A stretch of 64,000 bases of DNA from Symbiodinium natans (Eukaryota > Sar > Dinophyceae > Suessiales > Symbiodiniaceae). How positions within the stretch are numbered: the first letter of the stretch is position 1; every line of letters begins with the position of its first letter. Below the pieces are notes generated by a model. The model did not search any database. It was not told the DNA's origin and saw nothing but the letters and a program-made list of their open reading frames with translations. The DNA lies in assembly GCA_905221605.1 (NCBI GenBank), contig CAJNDS010002439.1, positions 273,001 through 337,000 on the forward strand, in the 5' to 3' direction. The position numbers and the translations under genes were made by a program. Shown in pieces: positions 1 to 10,915 of this stretch.

Positions 1-430
1 TGGTGGCTTCGTCGCAGTCTCGCGCAAAGCCGCGACCTCGCCATCTTCGACACTCCCATCGTCCATCTTTGCAGACCTGGCTTGCAATGGTATGAGAGGA
101 GGATATCCATCCTAGTCTCAATCAGCGCCCCAACTCCCGGGCAACTTTTCATGTGGAGGCGGGGAAGCCTCCAACTGATTGCAACCCCTGGCCAAAAAAG
201 CACTCCATTCTCAAGTTGGCAAGCTACTTCGCTACTTGCAAAACGAGCAGCGGTGGGAGGCCGTATCACCGGCATCTGTGAGGGCGCCCCATCGGACAAT
301 AGACAAGCAGTTTGAGGATTAGGAAGCCGCCCCCTTTGCTACATCTGTGCGCTAGGCTCACGTGCCCTGATTGCGGCGTGACCGTCTGCGTTCCTACATG
401 AACTCGCTTGAACTCTGCTGGTCTTAGTAA

Positions 431-544
431 CTATCTGGAAACATGAGCTGCAAGAACTGAGGCTGCTTTGCTTAGTTTCGGGCTGTTCCTGGTGACTGAC
501 GATGTGCTCGCGCGGCTCTCGTCAAGGTGCACATGGAAGATCAT
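431..544 (-). CDS. Short ORF downstream of spliced-leader relic
   Basis: A 37-residue minus-strand reading frame from an ATG at 544 to a stop at 431, starting MIFHVHLDES. Codon choice is mixed but includes many C/G-ending codons. No family recognised. It is listed only because a spliced-leader relic lies just upstream, as expected for a retroposed mRNA. It could equally be a 5' fragment of a pseudogene or chance. Confidence 0.2.
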   Translation of the reverse strand: MIFHVHLDESRASTSSVTRNSPKLSKAASVLAAHVSR

Positions 545-591
545 TGAGACGCTCTGCAAAAACAAGTATGCCAAACTGAAATCTACGCAGC

Positions 592-611
592 TTGAGCCAA
601 ACCCAATGGCG
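592..611 (-). other. Spliced-leader relic (imperfect)
   Basis: Read on the minus strand, this stretch is GCCATT, a 4-base interruption, then TTGGCTCAAG. The published dinoflagellate spliced leader ends GCCATTTTGGCTCAAG, so all 16 of its 3' bases are present with one small insertion. Such relics arise when a trans-spliced mRNA is reverse transcribed and reinserted. A short minus-strand ORF begins 48 bases downstream. The match is seen directly; the origin is inferred. Confidence 0.45.
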
Positions 612-2027
612 GAGGCTTGGCGGTGTGCTGTCATTCGCGAAGCCAAAAACCGCAAGGAAACTGGGCCAAAACAGCAGAAGAACTTGAACGCCAACTGTGC
701 CTATGGCTCTGTTGCTGCTTCTGCAAGCTCAAGTTCTGTCAGCTGGGATCAAGTGGGTCCGAGTGTGCCCGAACATGTGGAAGGTGCAACGCCTTGACCG
801 GGGGTTCAAACGTCTCCTGACACAAAACCCCCTGGATCGGCAATGCCTGAGCGACCCCGTGCTTTCTGCAGCTGTGCCGCATCCTTGTCAGCTGGCAGGC
901 ATCTCTTCGGACCGTACCTTTTGTCAGATCCCCCATGACATGAGGGAGCCAGCGCTACGTTCAATTGAGCTGTCCTACAGTGCCCGGAGACATCAGCGCA
1001 CATGAATACACGACAGATGCTTTGGTCATCTTGGGAGTGTGTTGCGCCAAGAATCTGAACTTCTGTTTGAAGAACATTTGGTCCAGAAGTTCTGCGAAGA
1101 ACTTGGTCCTGACATGCCAGGTAGTATGCCACCTAAAGCCACGACCTGCCTTCCAGTTCCAAAGCCTAAAGAGGGCATCGCCAGGGTATTCGGGTTGCTG
1201 GCCTTGAACCTGAAGCCCCGAAAAGAAACAAGGGCAAATGGTGGCAAATCACGCAACTGAAGCAACTTAAGCTGCCCTGTGCGCGACGCTGACAAGGCCC
1301 TGAATCTTGTCTCCTTGGGACATCGAAACCAACCCTCACTCGAAACTGTGCACATGGGTTGCGCATTTCTCTTTCTCACACCTCGATCTCCCCCGACTGC
1401 GACAGAATGCACTGGGCCTCTCCAGGGCATCTCCTTCCATCAATGGGTCCGCAGGCTCTAACTTCTTGTGCTCCTGAGCCGGCTTTGGCATGGGTAATGG
1501 CACGTGGGGCTTTTAAATCCAGGCTGCTAGCAAGCTGTGGGCTTCTCCCAGACAAAGGATAAACCTTCTCAAAGCTAAGGGTCCCGTGCGGCTCGCTGCA
1601 CCTCGCGCTGCACCTGCAGTCCACAGTGTCTGGCAGACAGTGGGTCTTTGAGGCCCGCAAACCCTCGAGGAATTACACACCATGTGTCTCCCTACACCTT
1701 ATTTTTCGCAAGCCCCAGGTCTCGTGCAGCCAGTAGTATGCCTCCCTAACATATCCCCTCCCAGGGATTATTGACTTCTAAAGACCTGGGACTGGACTGT
1801 GCGGCCTTGTCAGATTGTGGCAGCGGCTTGAGGATGGCGTTCCTGAGCATCAAGGGCATCTTGCTGCATGATAGTAGCAAATTAGGGGTGTTCTTTTCAT
1901 GGTGACTTGCTATGAGTACTTATCTCAGTGTTTTGTGCTTCTTATGCTTCTCATATCAGTGCCATCCCCAAATCCCTGGCTGAAGTGCCCAACCCGGAGT
2001 GCTCTTCCCGACCCGTCATGCTGCACC

Positions 2028-2185
2028 TTAAGGAAGGACGAAGAGCTGTTCAATTCTGACCGCAAATACTTGATAATCGAGGAATCCCTCCAAAACTTCC
2101 TCCACCCGCTCGCCCCGGAGGTCAATGCGGCGAACAAGCGCGTGCAACACCAGCCACTGCCCGAAGAAGGTGTCGCGAAGGGGGG
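2028..2185 (-). CDS. Exon-like fragment, unknown protein
   Basis: On the minus strand the frame reads FFGQWLVLHALVRRIDLRGE and continues through an acidic/hydrophobic helix-like stretch to a stop at 2028. Codons are mostly C/G-ending and the residues look protein-like, unlike the poly-G-interrupted sequence just upstream (about 2183-2198). It may be the last exon of a gene or a relic. No family recognised. Confidence 0.3.
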
Positions 2186-2402
2186 CGGGGGGGGGGGGTG
2201 CAGTGTTGCGGCCACCAGGGCAAGGACTGGTTGCACCGCCGCCAGATTCGCAAGAAGGTGCACTCATGTAACCGCCACAGGCAAGCAGAGGTTTCCCACC
2301 ATCCCTACCACCACTTCCACAACCCTCACCGCCCACAGCACCCACATCACTCCCGCGTCCGCCAGCGCTTTGGCGCAGCCCATCTCTGTGGGCTGTAAGG
2401 AA

Positions 2403-2511
2403 CCCAGAGAGCCCAATACCCCTTAACTGAGGAATATTCCTTCAATCATATTAAGGATCCCTTTATAGTTTAAGGTATATTCCTTAATTAAGCGGTATTG
2501 GGCTCTTTGGG
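2403..2511. mobile_element. MITE family A, copy 1
   Basis: A 109-bp element bounded by inverted ends: CCCAGAGAGCCCAATACC on the left and its near-complement GGTATTGGGCTCTTTGGG on the right. The inside is AT-rich and carries the internal signature TTAAGGATCCCTTTATAG. No coding capacity. Eleven related copies occur in the window. Confidence 0.75.
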
Positions 2512-3118
2512 TAGGGAGCAGCGGCTAAAGAGCTGCTGCTGATGTGGGTGGTCAGGGTGGTGGAAGCGGTGGGGGGAGGGCCCGGTAGCATCCTGAATGT
2601 AAGGCGGTGACAGCGGGGTGCTGTCGGCAGTGGGTGTTGGGAGGTGGTGGATCAAAAACAAGTAAAACATCGGAAGGATGTTCGTCACCCTGCCTGCCAC
2701 TTATCTAAGGGGCAGGGGCCAATCGTAGCCAAATGTTCGGCCAGTCATGTCCCTCCATCCTAAACGCCGCGTGTATTCCATCGGAAGCGACGAGCCGGAA
2801 CTGTTAGTTGGGTGCTGCCGCGCAATCTTGAGGCAGCTCAAGAACTGCGGCCACAACAGCGGGCAAGATGTTGCAAACAGTTCACTCGCTTGACCTCCCT
2901 GACCGTATTCTTTGTGCTGTTCCAGTGCCCGGGATGGGGTGGACGGGGAGGAGGGCAGGGGCACCTCACCCATGTCGATGACATGTGCCATCCATACTTC
3001 CCACATGCGTGGATTAGCATCCCCCATCCCCTGAACTCCAGGAAACTTTTCTTACAGGATCCCTCGCAGTAAGGACATAAAGTAACTTCAACCAATCTAG
3101 AACCAACCCCGACATCCC
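2512..3118. other. Unique DNA, no supported gene
   Basis: Proline/glycine-rich open frames on both strands come from biased composition (GGTGG and CCACC runs). A 108-residue minus-strand frame at 2701-3027 has no recognisable motif. Nothing else is supported. Confidence 0.4.
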
Positions 3119-3228
3119 TCAACCCAGCCTCCGCCGCTCATCGACCTTCTCCAGCTCCTGAGGATTCTTCTCCTTCTCGAGCAGCTGCTCCATCCTGTCG
3201 AAGGCTTTTGGTTTCAGGATGTCTCGCC
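3119..3228 (-). CDS. Exon-like C-terminus with charged helix
   Basis: The minus-strand frame ends in a very charged helix-like tail: DILKPKAFDRMEQLL, then a lysine/glutamate-rich stretch, then DERRRLG and a TGA at 3119. Codons are strongly C/G-ending (AAG, GAG, CTG, CTC), as in expressed dinoflagellate genes. Upstream the frame meets an AG after a TAG, which could be a splice acceptor near 3228. The rest of the gene was not found. Protein family unknown. Confidence 0.4.
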
Positions 3229-3584
3229 TACTTCGCCTGGCCGATCCTTTGCGTCAGGCGCCCCTAAGACAGGCGTCACGCCTCTGTATGGATGCAAGAA
3301 GCCTTGCTCGAAACATGCTACACGCCAAACTGCTCAAGCACAGGTTGCCAGGATGAGCTCGGTGTGAGAACGTAGCGACCCTGAACCTGAACCTTCACGA
3401 AGCCGCCACAAAAGTAGGACGGGGTCCTTGCTTTCTCGGTCTCAAAGTATGCCTTGCGCAGGGGAGACATCGATCCTCTTAGACCATGTCACTGCAGGGC
3501 AGCACTATGAGACAGTGGCTCCAGCACAGCCCTCGGCATGCACTGTCCTTACCCCCTCCGCCTACCCCAGGATGTCATTACAGT

Positions 3585-3650
3585 CCCTAAACCCTAAACC
3601 CTAAACCCTAAACCCTAAACCCTAAACCCTAAACCCTAAACCCTAAACCC
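3585..3650 (-). repeat. Interstitial telomeric tract, C-rich
   Basis: About nine perfect copies of CCCTAAA (telomere G-strand on the minus strand). It is followed after about 115 bp by an oppositely oriented tract. Confidence 0.95.
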
Positions 3651-3763
3651 GCAGGGCCTGGACGGCATCTTCGGGCAGCAGCGGTTGTTCCGCCAAGCCG
3701 AGATGGAACAGGTCGCGAGGCATCCCTTCGGCTCCACTTTCCATGCTTTCTGCCGTAGCAGGG

Positions 3764-3910
3764 GTTGAGGGTTTAGGGTTTGGGGTTTAGGGTTTAAGTT
3801 TAGGGTTTAGGGTTTAGGGTTTAGGGTTCAGGGTTCAGGGTTCAGGGTTCAGGGTTTAGGGTTTAGGGTTTAGGGTTTAGGGTTTAGGGTTTAGGGTTTA
3901 GGGTTTAGGG
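3764..3910 (+). repeat. Interstitial telomeric tract, G-rich with variants
   Basis: TTTAGGG copies with a central block of TTCAGGG variants (about 3825-3855) and degenerate copies at the left edge. The tract points opposite to the one at 3585-3650. Confidence 0.95.
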
Positions 3911-4012
3911 GTACACATGCGCAGATCCATCAGTCTAGAATAGTCTAGATTTGGGAAGGGTCTCAGGTCCTTTGGCTCAGGCCGGTCGGAATGCACGAGG
4001 CAGGTGTTCCCT

Positions 4013-4151
4013 ACTTGGAGGTTCATGGTGCTTATTAACCAGTTATAACGTACTTATAACCCACTTATAAGCCCCTTAAGTGCCCTAAGATGGTTGTAAG
4101 TACAGTTATATGTACAGTTATAAGGTTAGTATGTACCATGAACCTCCGAGT
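4013..4151. mobile_element. MITE family B, copy 1
   Basis: Inverted ends ACTTGGAGGTTCATGGTGCT and GTACCATGAACCTCCGAGT enclose AT-rich DNA with ACTTATAACCCACTTATAAG and TGGTTGTAAGTACAGTTA. 139 bp, non-coding. Four other copies occur at about 14.06, 21.97, 38.66 and 39.53 kb. Confidence 0.8.
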
Positions 4152-4270
4152 GCACACCGTGAAGTTTGGATGCCAGGCAGCTTTCACCCTCTCGCCGCGG
4201 CGGCGAGCGGTGCTTGCGCGGACTCCGGTCCTTCAGTCGAGAATTGCGGGCGACTCCTCGAAAACTGACT

Positions 4271-4378
4271 GTTGGTTAGTGGGGACTGAGGGAATGGGGT
4301 ATCCTATATCCCCTATATCCTATTAGGGAGACTAGGGTACCCCATTCCCTCATTCCCTACTAACCAGCAGGAAGAAAA
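4271..4378. mobile_element. MITE family E, long inverted repeat
   Basis: Two arms of about 33 bp face each other: GTTGGTTAGTGGGGACTGAG and onward to GGGGTATCC, against GGTACCCCATTCCCTCATTC and onward to CTAACCAGC. They enclose a short AT-rich centre. The sequence would fold into one long hairpin. Only one copy was seen. Confidence 0.6.
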
Positions 4379-4582
4379 ACTCAGAGGTCGAGACGACAAT
4401 GAGGCCCAGGCCACGCCCGTTCCACGAAGGCCCACAGAAAAAAGCTCCTGGAGGGTTGGAGCTCAAGTTCAAGGATTAAGGCCGGCCAAAGCTTTCTGCA
4501 CAGGGTCACACAATCTAAGCATCACGCATGACCTTAGACAGGAAGCTCATAAAAGAATGTGAATTTAAGAGACAAATAACAA

Positions 4583-4610
4583 CCATCATCATCATCATCA
4601 TCATCATCAT
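4583..4610. repeat. (CAT)n microsatellite
   Basis: About nine uninterrupted CAT triplets. Confidence 0.9.
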
Positions 4611-4619
4611 TCAACGAGT

Positions 4620-6800
4620 AACTTTCAATAGCCCTTTTCAAGAGTCCAAGGTCTGACTATGTGCGTCGGTCTGGGAACTTCGGGATTTCGATTGGTTTTC
4701 AGACTGCTCGGGATCTTGGCATGCCTGTGTGCTTACCTGCGCTGAATGGGATGCCCAATGCCCAACTAGGACCGGTTCCTCAAAGCATCTCAGAACCTTG
4801 CAAAGACTCGAAAACAAATTCGGTGGTTGTCGGCATTGGCTGTGGAGCCCCTGTGTCCAATATTCCTGCCCATGTGAGTCTCGGATCTTGGATTCTGGAC
4901 CCCTCACAAAGAACTAGGATATGCATGCCCCACTTCTTTGCCCACATCTTGGCGTCAGTGGGCATGAGCAAAGCATTCTATAGAGCGTCTCATTGTCCCA
5001 GTGTAAGGGAAATGTTTCGCGGTGGGGGGTGTAACGTAATTACTCCAACCACTGGAGAGCCTTGGAAGAGCTGTCTCTGCAAGGCTCAGCAAAGACCTTG
5101 TCAAACCCTGGATTCGTGAGGGAGGCAAGCGGAAGGCGGATTCTATATGAGTTGAAGCAGACCCCACTCATTCCACATAGTACCCGCACACAAAACCTTC
5201 CCACATCAGACAGTGCTGCTGTCAACAATCATATCATTAATGATATGCTTACTCATTGATTCATATTGATAATAACAATAATCAGAATACAATTATGAAT
5301 TCACAATATTAATGTTGCAATTGCAAGCCCGGCTGTCCCAGGGATTCGTGTGGGAGAGAGTCGAAGAACCTCCCCAGCAATGGCTTGCGGAGCTTCGGGC
5401 AACTGCCAAAGACGATTCTCGCTTGGGTAAATGATTCTCTGAACCCTAAACTAAACCCCAAAACCCTGAAAAAGCCCCTTCGGGCGATGATTCCCTAAAC
5501 CCTGAACTAAACCCAAAACCCTGCAAAAAAGACCCTTCTTTGCATCTGGGCTTGGTTCGCCGGCCGGGAATTACGCCCTAATCAACTGTACCCATTTGCA
5601 ACGGGCTAAGTCCGCACCTAAACCCTAAACCCTAAACCCTTGTACTATGCTGTGTTGAGGCTTTGGGAGGTTTGGAAAGATGACATCAAGTTTCGCCAGC
5701 ACTCGCACTGCAGGTCCAAACTGCTGACGCAACTCCTCGAAACTCGGGTTGCCGAGGTGCACATGCTCTAAGGCTACGCCAGTACTCATGCACGCACATA
5801 CACACTTGCATTTCACACCCAGCGAGGCTCCATTTCTGCTGCCGGCTTCTGCCGTCCATTTGCTTGCATTCGGAGCTGCCGCAGCCATGACTGGCTGCTA
5901 GCACTGGAAGAGCTCACTCGAAGTTCTCAACTAGGCTTGCGTGCGGCGTTGCGCGCATGTGCACCAACGGGCAGCGGCAAGCGGCAACGCCAAACCTTTG
6001 TCTCTTTTTTTCTCCGAACACAGCAAAGCCGTTAGCAGCTACTTTCCTCTCTGCCCGAAACATCTGCCACAGCCACGCCGCTACAGGAACCTCAACTTGT
6101 CTGCCTGAGTGCAGCACGCACGAGCGTAGCACGAAGCACTGTCACCGAGCACCCGTGAGCCTTGTCCGGATCTCTTGAGCTGGCGCCGCTTTGGCGCTGC
6201 ACCTTTGCACGGGAAGGGTTTTGAGGGCCTGGCAGGCTCAGAAGTTCCTATTCCTCGGCCTGCCCGGAACCAGGGAAGAGGCGCCGTCAAGCTTGCGATT
6301 GCCTGTGGAGTCGCTTTCGGGCTGCAAGACCCCGTCCAGGAAGATATTTCAACGTCTGAGAAGTCTAAAAGTCTCAGTGACTACATGGTCCCTTAGTATG
6401 GGCCCCTAAACGAGTACCCCTTACATGCCCCGTATATACCCCACACAAATTAGGGACTGGCAGCCACAACCTTGCCATTCACGTGCTCAAGGGCTCAAGG
6501 CTGCTCCGATATCAGGCCTGGCAATCCCCACGGCTGCGGCTGGTCGGCCGGTCTGCAGGGGGTCGGTCTGTGGACCAAGTCTGCCTCGTTTGGGCGTGTT
6601 CGGAGCTACTGAGTTTCAGAGGGGCCGACCGCTGTTAGCATGAACTAAAAGTTGCCACCTCGGGGACAAAGCTTCGCGCGTTTGAATACAGTTCCTGAAG
6701 AAGCTGATGCACCGACGATGAGAACCGGCCGTGCCTGCCCTCAGCAAGACGTGCAGAGGAGATCTCGATCTGGGTCAGTCGAAGGCGGCCTCAGGCCAAC
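4620..6800. other. Unique DNA with scattered weak ORFs
   Basis: The longest frame (4661-5119, plus strand, 152 codons) shows no motif or codon bias and is within chance for this length. Short degenerate CCCTAAA-like pieces occur at 5443-5520 and 5618-5642. An AT-rich patch lies at 5220-5310. No gene supported. Confidence 0.4.
5618..5642 (-). repeat. Short telomeric tract
   Basis: About three CCCTAAA copies. A degenerate relative (AAACCCTGAA-type units) lies 100-180 bp upstream. Confidence 0.8.
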
Positions 6801-6804
6801 AGAT

Positions 6805-6831
6805 CCCCAAACCCTAAACCCTAAACCCTAA
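6805..6831 (-). repeat. Short telomeric tract
   Basis: Three to four CCCTAAA copies between unique flanks. Confidence 0.85.
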
Positions 6832-8135
6832 TGTTGCATCTTGGGCACGCTGGCTCTGCAGTGCTTGGGCGCTGCGCCGATGGTCGAACCAGAAAGACTA
6901 CAAAGAAACAGCAGTGGGCCAGTTCACTGATCAGCCTGTGCATCTTGCAGCAGTGTTAATACAGCATGGCACAAAATTGTGCACCATTGTTAATTTTTTT
7001 TCATGTAGCCTGTTGACCCTACGAATAAGTTGCTCACATGTGAGTTCTGTCTCTATGTTTTCAATTTAGAACAACATGATGATGAACTGAATAATGTATT
7101 TGATATGAATAAGCATGATACTCATCATGACAAGCATGAGAATGAAACTGATGTTATTTTGGTTTCAACGCGTACGTACTTCAGAAACCTAAACGCATTT
7201 GCCCAATGTCACGGTCTACATGTGTAATGAAACGTACTGATCAGTTGCTAAGTCGTTCTTGCCAATCAAAATCTCAGATAAATTGTGTGTTGTTCACGCC
7301 TTCGTGCCTGTGGCAAAGACGAAGCCTGCGGCCAACCATCCCAATTCAAAACGCGACGGCCATGCCCTACACACCCAACACCCCTGTTTTGGGGGTAGCG
7401 GGCAGGCAACCCAATGCAATCCTAAACCCTCAAGGGTAAAGAGAAGTTGCATGTAGCTCAACGTTTCGGTGTCTCCAAGCCAGTTTACTTCAAACGCCTT
7501 TGCCTGTCACCAGCCTATTCGGAAAAGATAAGGTTGCTTGTCTAAACTTTACAAGCCGACACAACACAAAGCTTTAACGAAAAAACTCCCCAAACTTGCG
7601 CCCAAGACCTTCTCCCGTAATTTTCGCCCGAAAACCCGGCCTGTGCTCCGGACCCAAGGGAAAGTGTCTAAGAATTGGGAAACACATCACTCGGAACCCT
7701 GAAAGCCCGAAACCCTTTCTCTTTGAACCCTCAACCTCCTAACAAAACCAGAGCCGCGTGGCGTTGCGTCTCTGCGCCTGCCACGGCCGGGCCCTCAGGA
7801 GCCGGGCAACCCTGCAGCAGTGGATCGAGGCTGGCCTGGGACGGATCGGGTTTGAAGGGTACCAGGAAGCCCGTCGTCAGCCTCACATGGTTTAGGGCCT
7901 TAGGGCCCTGCAGGGGTAGAGGCACGCAGGTGGTACCCTAAGACATAGATCGGGCTTCACAAAGACTCTACCCTTGGGTTTGGTTTGGGAGCCCTTTTGA
8001 AGGAATTCCTTGGGACTATAGATGCGGTTTAAGGATTATACAAGGCCGCTTCACGGGAGCTTTGATCCCTTGAAGAGCCGGCCAGGGTTTCCGGCACCAG
8101 CAGGGCCCTGCGGGTGTGATTGCAGCCCGTGTGGC
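6832..8135. other. Unique DNA, no supported gene
   Basis: Contains an AT-richer stretch (6950-7200) and then mixed DNA. Open frames are short and unrecognised. Isolated AACCCT words occur but no array. Confidence 0.4.
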
Positions 8136-8490
8136 CCCTAAACCCTAAAGCCCTAAAGCCCTAAAGCCCTAAAGCCCTAAAGCCCTAAAACCCTAAAACC
8201 CTAAAACCCTAAAACCCTAAAACCCTAAAACCCTAAAACCCTAAAACCCTAAAACCCTAAAACACTAAAACCCTAAAACCCTAAAACCCTAAAACCCTAA
8301 AACCCTAAAACCCTAAAACCCTAAAACCCTAAAACCCTAAAACCCTAAAACCCTAAAACCCTAAAACCCTAAAACCCTAAAACCCTAAAACCCTAAAACC
8401 CTAAAACCCCAAAACCCCAAAACCCCAAAACCCTAAAACCCTAAAACCCAAAAACCCATAAAACCCTAAAACCCATAAAACCCAAAACCC
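8136..8490 (-). repeat. Telomere-variant array: CCCTAAAG then CCCTAAAA
   Basis: The first units are CCCTAAAG (about five), then a long, nearly perfect 8-bp array of CCCTAAAA (more than 30), decaying to CCCCAAAA and CCCATAAAA at the right end. The unit is 8 bp rather than 7 bp and is internally homogeneous, so it grew by local amplification rather than being a copied canonical telomere. Confidence 0.95.
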
Positions 8491-8586
8491 GCATCCTAAC
8501 GAGCCCGCCTCCTCCCCCGAACTTCAAGACTCAGCAGCAAACATGTTTCAACCATCACGGCCCGGGCCTGTCTGCCCAAATGTTCC

Positions 8587-8699
8587 TCTAAACCCTAAAC
8601 CCTAAACCCTAAACCCGAAACCCTAAACCCTAAACCCTAAACCCTAACCCCCAAACCCCAAAACCCAAACCCGAAACCCTAAACCCCAAACCCTACACC
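8587..8699 (-). repeat. Interstitial telomeric tract, degenerate right half
   Basis: Perfect CCCTAAA units give way to CCCGAAA, CCCCAAA and CCCAAA variants. Confidence 0.9.
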
Positions 8700-9013
8700 C
8701 AACGCAAGTCCACCGTGGTCTTCCGCCCGAGGTGCCAGAGCAGGAAGCGGATCTGCTTTGAAGTTGCTGTGGTCTCTCCTTGGCTCCAACAGCTCCAGAA
8801 GCAAAGGACGCTTAACTCCTTTGCAGGGTAGCTCTCAGTGTTCCGAAGGCCGAACTTCCAACGCACAGAACGTACAGAACCTGAACCCTCCCTAAACCCT
8901 AAACCCCTAAGCCAGTCATCCCCCTGTCAACCAAAGGCCAAGTATCAGGCGCCTTTTCCTCGGCACGCAATGCTTTCTGGACACCAACAGCAGAAGGCTT
9001 GCAGGCCACCACG

Positions 9014-9102
9014 TTTAGGGTCTGATAGGGTCTGGGGTTTAGGGCTTAGGGTGTAGAAGGTTTCGGGTGTCCCAAAATGGTCTAGGGTTTAGGGGTTCAG
9101 GG
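9014..9102 (+). repeat. Degenerate G-rich telomeric fragment
   Basis: Scattered TTTAGGG, TTAGGG and TCTAGGG units with unique DNA between them. Confidence 0.6.
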
Positions 9103-9334
9103 TGGTACTCCCTGAACATTTTTGGGGAAGACAACAGGTTTCTGTTTCAAAAGCGCCTTCTGCAGCTTCGAAATCCTCCAGCTAAGCCTGCCATAGACTT
9201 TTCGATCGAACTACTGGTCCCTGCAACTGGTGACTTGTTAATGAACTCAAAACGAGAGACCACAATAAGGGTACTTTCTTATTCACTCAATACTCTTATG
9301 ACAACAGAACTTATGTTCCCGTACTTACAAGAAC

Positions 9335-9371
9335 CCTAACCCTAAACCCTAAACCCTAAACCCCAAACCCT
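9335..9371 (-). repeat. Short telomeric tract
   Basis: About five CCCTAAA-type units ending in CCCCAAACCC and a T8 run. Confidence 0.85.
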
Positions 9372-9581
9372 TTTTTTTGCATCCGGACTCATTGCTGCCG
9401 GGGTCTTGCTTCACACGCGCTTCGAGAAGTATAAAGCACACAGTAGAAAGTTGATGACACAGTCAGCGATGCCCTAGCATTGCCTTCAGCCGCCCTGCAC
9501 ACGACGAGGATGCACATGAGCACTCACACGCTACGTTTCAACCCTTTGAATTTGTTGCCTCAATCTTCAACCTGGTCCGAG

Positions 9582-10043
9582 TCAGCGTTGAATGTTGCGA
9601 AGCGCCTCACCCATTTCTATGTAGGGTCTGGTAAGGCGGGAACGCGTCACGGAGGGAGGGCTCCTCTGAATGACATCTTGATTATGATCACGCAAATGCC
9701 GCAATCCCTGGAGTGCTTCTTCATCACTGGACGCCATTGACAGAGAATGTTGCAAAAAGGCAGCAGGATCCTCGTCGAAGTGGGGGTTTTGCATATCTGC
9801 GGGTGAAACATCCGGTTCAGCAAGAGGTTGCATGATACTGTGTTCACTCCTTCCGCAAATATCCAGGGTGCATGCATCGACAGACATTCCGGAAGATGAG
9901 GAAGTAGGTGACTCTTTCTGCAATATATCTCCAACATGTGTGTCAGGTATCCCAAGGGCATCATACAACTGAATCGGAATCGGGGCACTTGAGGCGAGCC
10001 CGGGCAGCGAGGAAAGCCATGACAGAGACTTCGCAGGATTCAC
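9582..10043 (-). CDS. Candidate ORF, unknown acidic protein
   Basis: A 153-codon minus-strand frame fills the DNA between two telomeric tracts. It is serine- and acid-rich (for example DEDPAAFLQHSLSMASSDEE). No signal peptide, membrane segment or catalytic motif was seen and no family recognised. It may be an exon of a low-complexity protein. The frame is only a little longer than chance ORFs here. Confidence 0.3.
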   Translation of the reverse strand: MNPAKSLSWLSSLPGLASSAPIPIQLYDALGIPDTHVGDILQKESPTSSSSGMSVDACTLDICGRSEHSIMQPLAEPDVSPADMQNPHFDEDPAAFLQHSLSMASSDEEALQGLRHLRDHNQDVIQRSPPSVTRSRLTRPYIEMGEALRNIQR

Positions 10044-10044
10044 T

Positions 10045-10083
10045 AAGTTTAGGGTTTAGGGTTCAGGGTTTAGGGTTTAGGGC
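10045..10083 (+). repeat. Interstitial telomeric tract, G-rich
   Basis: About five TTTAGGG-type units, one TTCAGGG variant. Confidence 0.9.
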
Positions 10084-10152
10084 TTTTTGTTCCCACCCGT
10101 GTCGCAAGCGTTTACGGGGAAAAGGTCAGTCAGACGGCACACTAGCCCAAGT

Positions 10153-10915
10153 TCAGGTTGAAAGTGCGGACGACTTGGGGAGAGCCATAGAGCTGCAACC
10201 CAACAGAAATGCAAAATACCCCACAACAAGTCCGCTGGACGGCGACCCGACTGCGACGGCGTCGGTCATGTCGTTCCTGTCGCGGAGCAAATCCATTTGG
10301 ATGAAGCCGCGGGTCTTGACGAGCTCGATCATGGTCTTGACGTCGTTCGCAGCCACCAGAAAAAGCACGCAACGAGACGGGAAGCCAGCGCTGATGTGGG
10401 TGGTGGCCACCGTGGTGCCTGCCACCTCTTCCGGAACCCAGGAGACGGTGTTGTTGTTGACGAAGTTTGAAGAAGGCGGGCGCTGAGACTCCCACGCTCG
10501 TGAAGATCTGGCTCCCCGCCCGCTGAACCTTGGTTATGGCCGGATGAGCCTCGACCTGTTCGTGATGAGGGAGGAGAACAACACGAGCAAGAAGAGCAAC
10601 CCCGGCCGCTCGTTTTGGTTGGGGTGGTTCCCAACCACTCGCAGCACCGAGTCTCTCACCTCATGCGAGGTCGACCCCGCTGCCACTGACCATATGGCAG
10701 TCTCTTGGGCGATCCTCGCCAGGGCCGCGGCCATCAGCCCCCCCGCCCCGCCGAAGTCGAAGGTGATCCTGTGGCCCGTCTGCATGAGGCTGTTGTAGGG
10801 CGCGGGCAAGGGCCTCTGGACGGCACCCGCGCTCTGGAACATGGAGGAGAAGATGACCATGATGGCGAAGATCATGGTGAAGTTCGGTCAAGAAGCTTGA
10901 CACCTGGGAGACCAT
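10153..10915 (-). pseudogene. Processed pseudogene of an unknown membrane-type protein
   Basis: Three consecutive minus-strand frames with strong C/G-ending codon bias (ATC, GTC, AAG, GAC) read as one protein of about 250 residues broken by about three small frameshifts (near 10,880, 10,530 and 10,465). Starts are possible at 10,915 or 10,875. Hydrophobic, membrane-like segments include MIFAIMVIFSSMF, GLLFLLVLFSSLIT and VVGYFAFLLGCSSMA; between the last two lies a soluble part with VAANDVKTMIELVKTRG. No intron was needed across the region. A 12-base spliced-leader relic lies 70-110 bases upstream in the same orientation, so a reverse-transcribed mRNA is the best explanation. Function not recognised. 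Confidence 0.55.

Larger units (their letters stand above)
1..2027. other. Unique DNA without a recognisable gene
   Basis: Mixed-composition unique sequence. Open frames are short, overlap on both strands and show no family motif. The only specific signal is the spliced-leader-like relic at 592-611 with a small ORF after it, described separately. Confidence 0.5.

Noticed and set aside
3968-3980. TTTGGCTCA resembling the spliced-leader end
   Set aside because: Lacks the final AAG and has no ORF after it.
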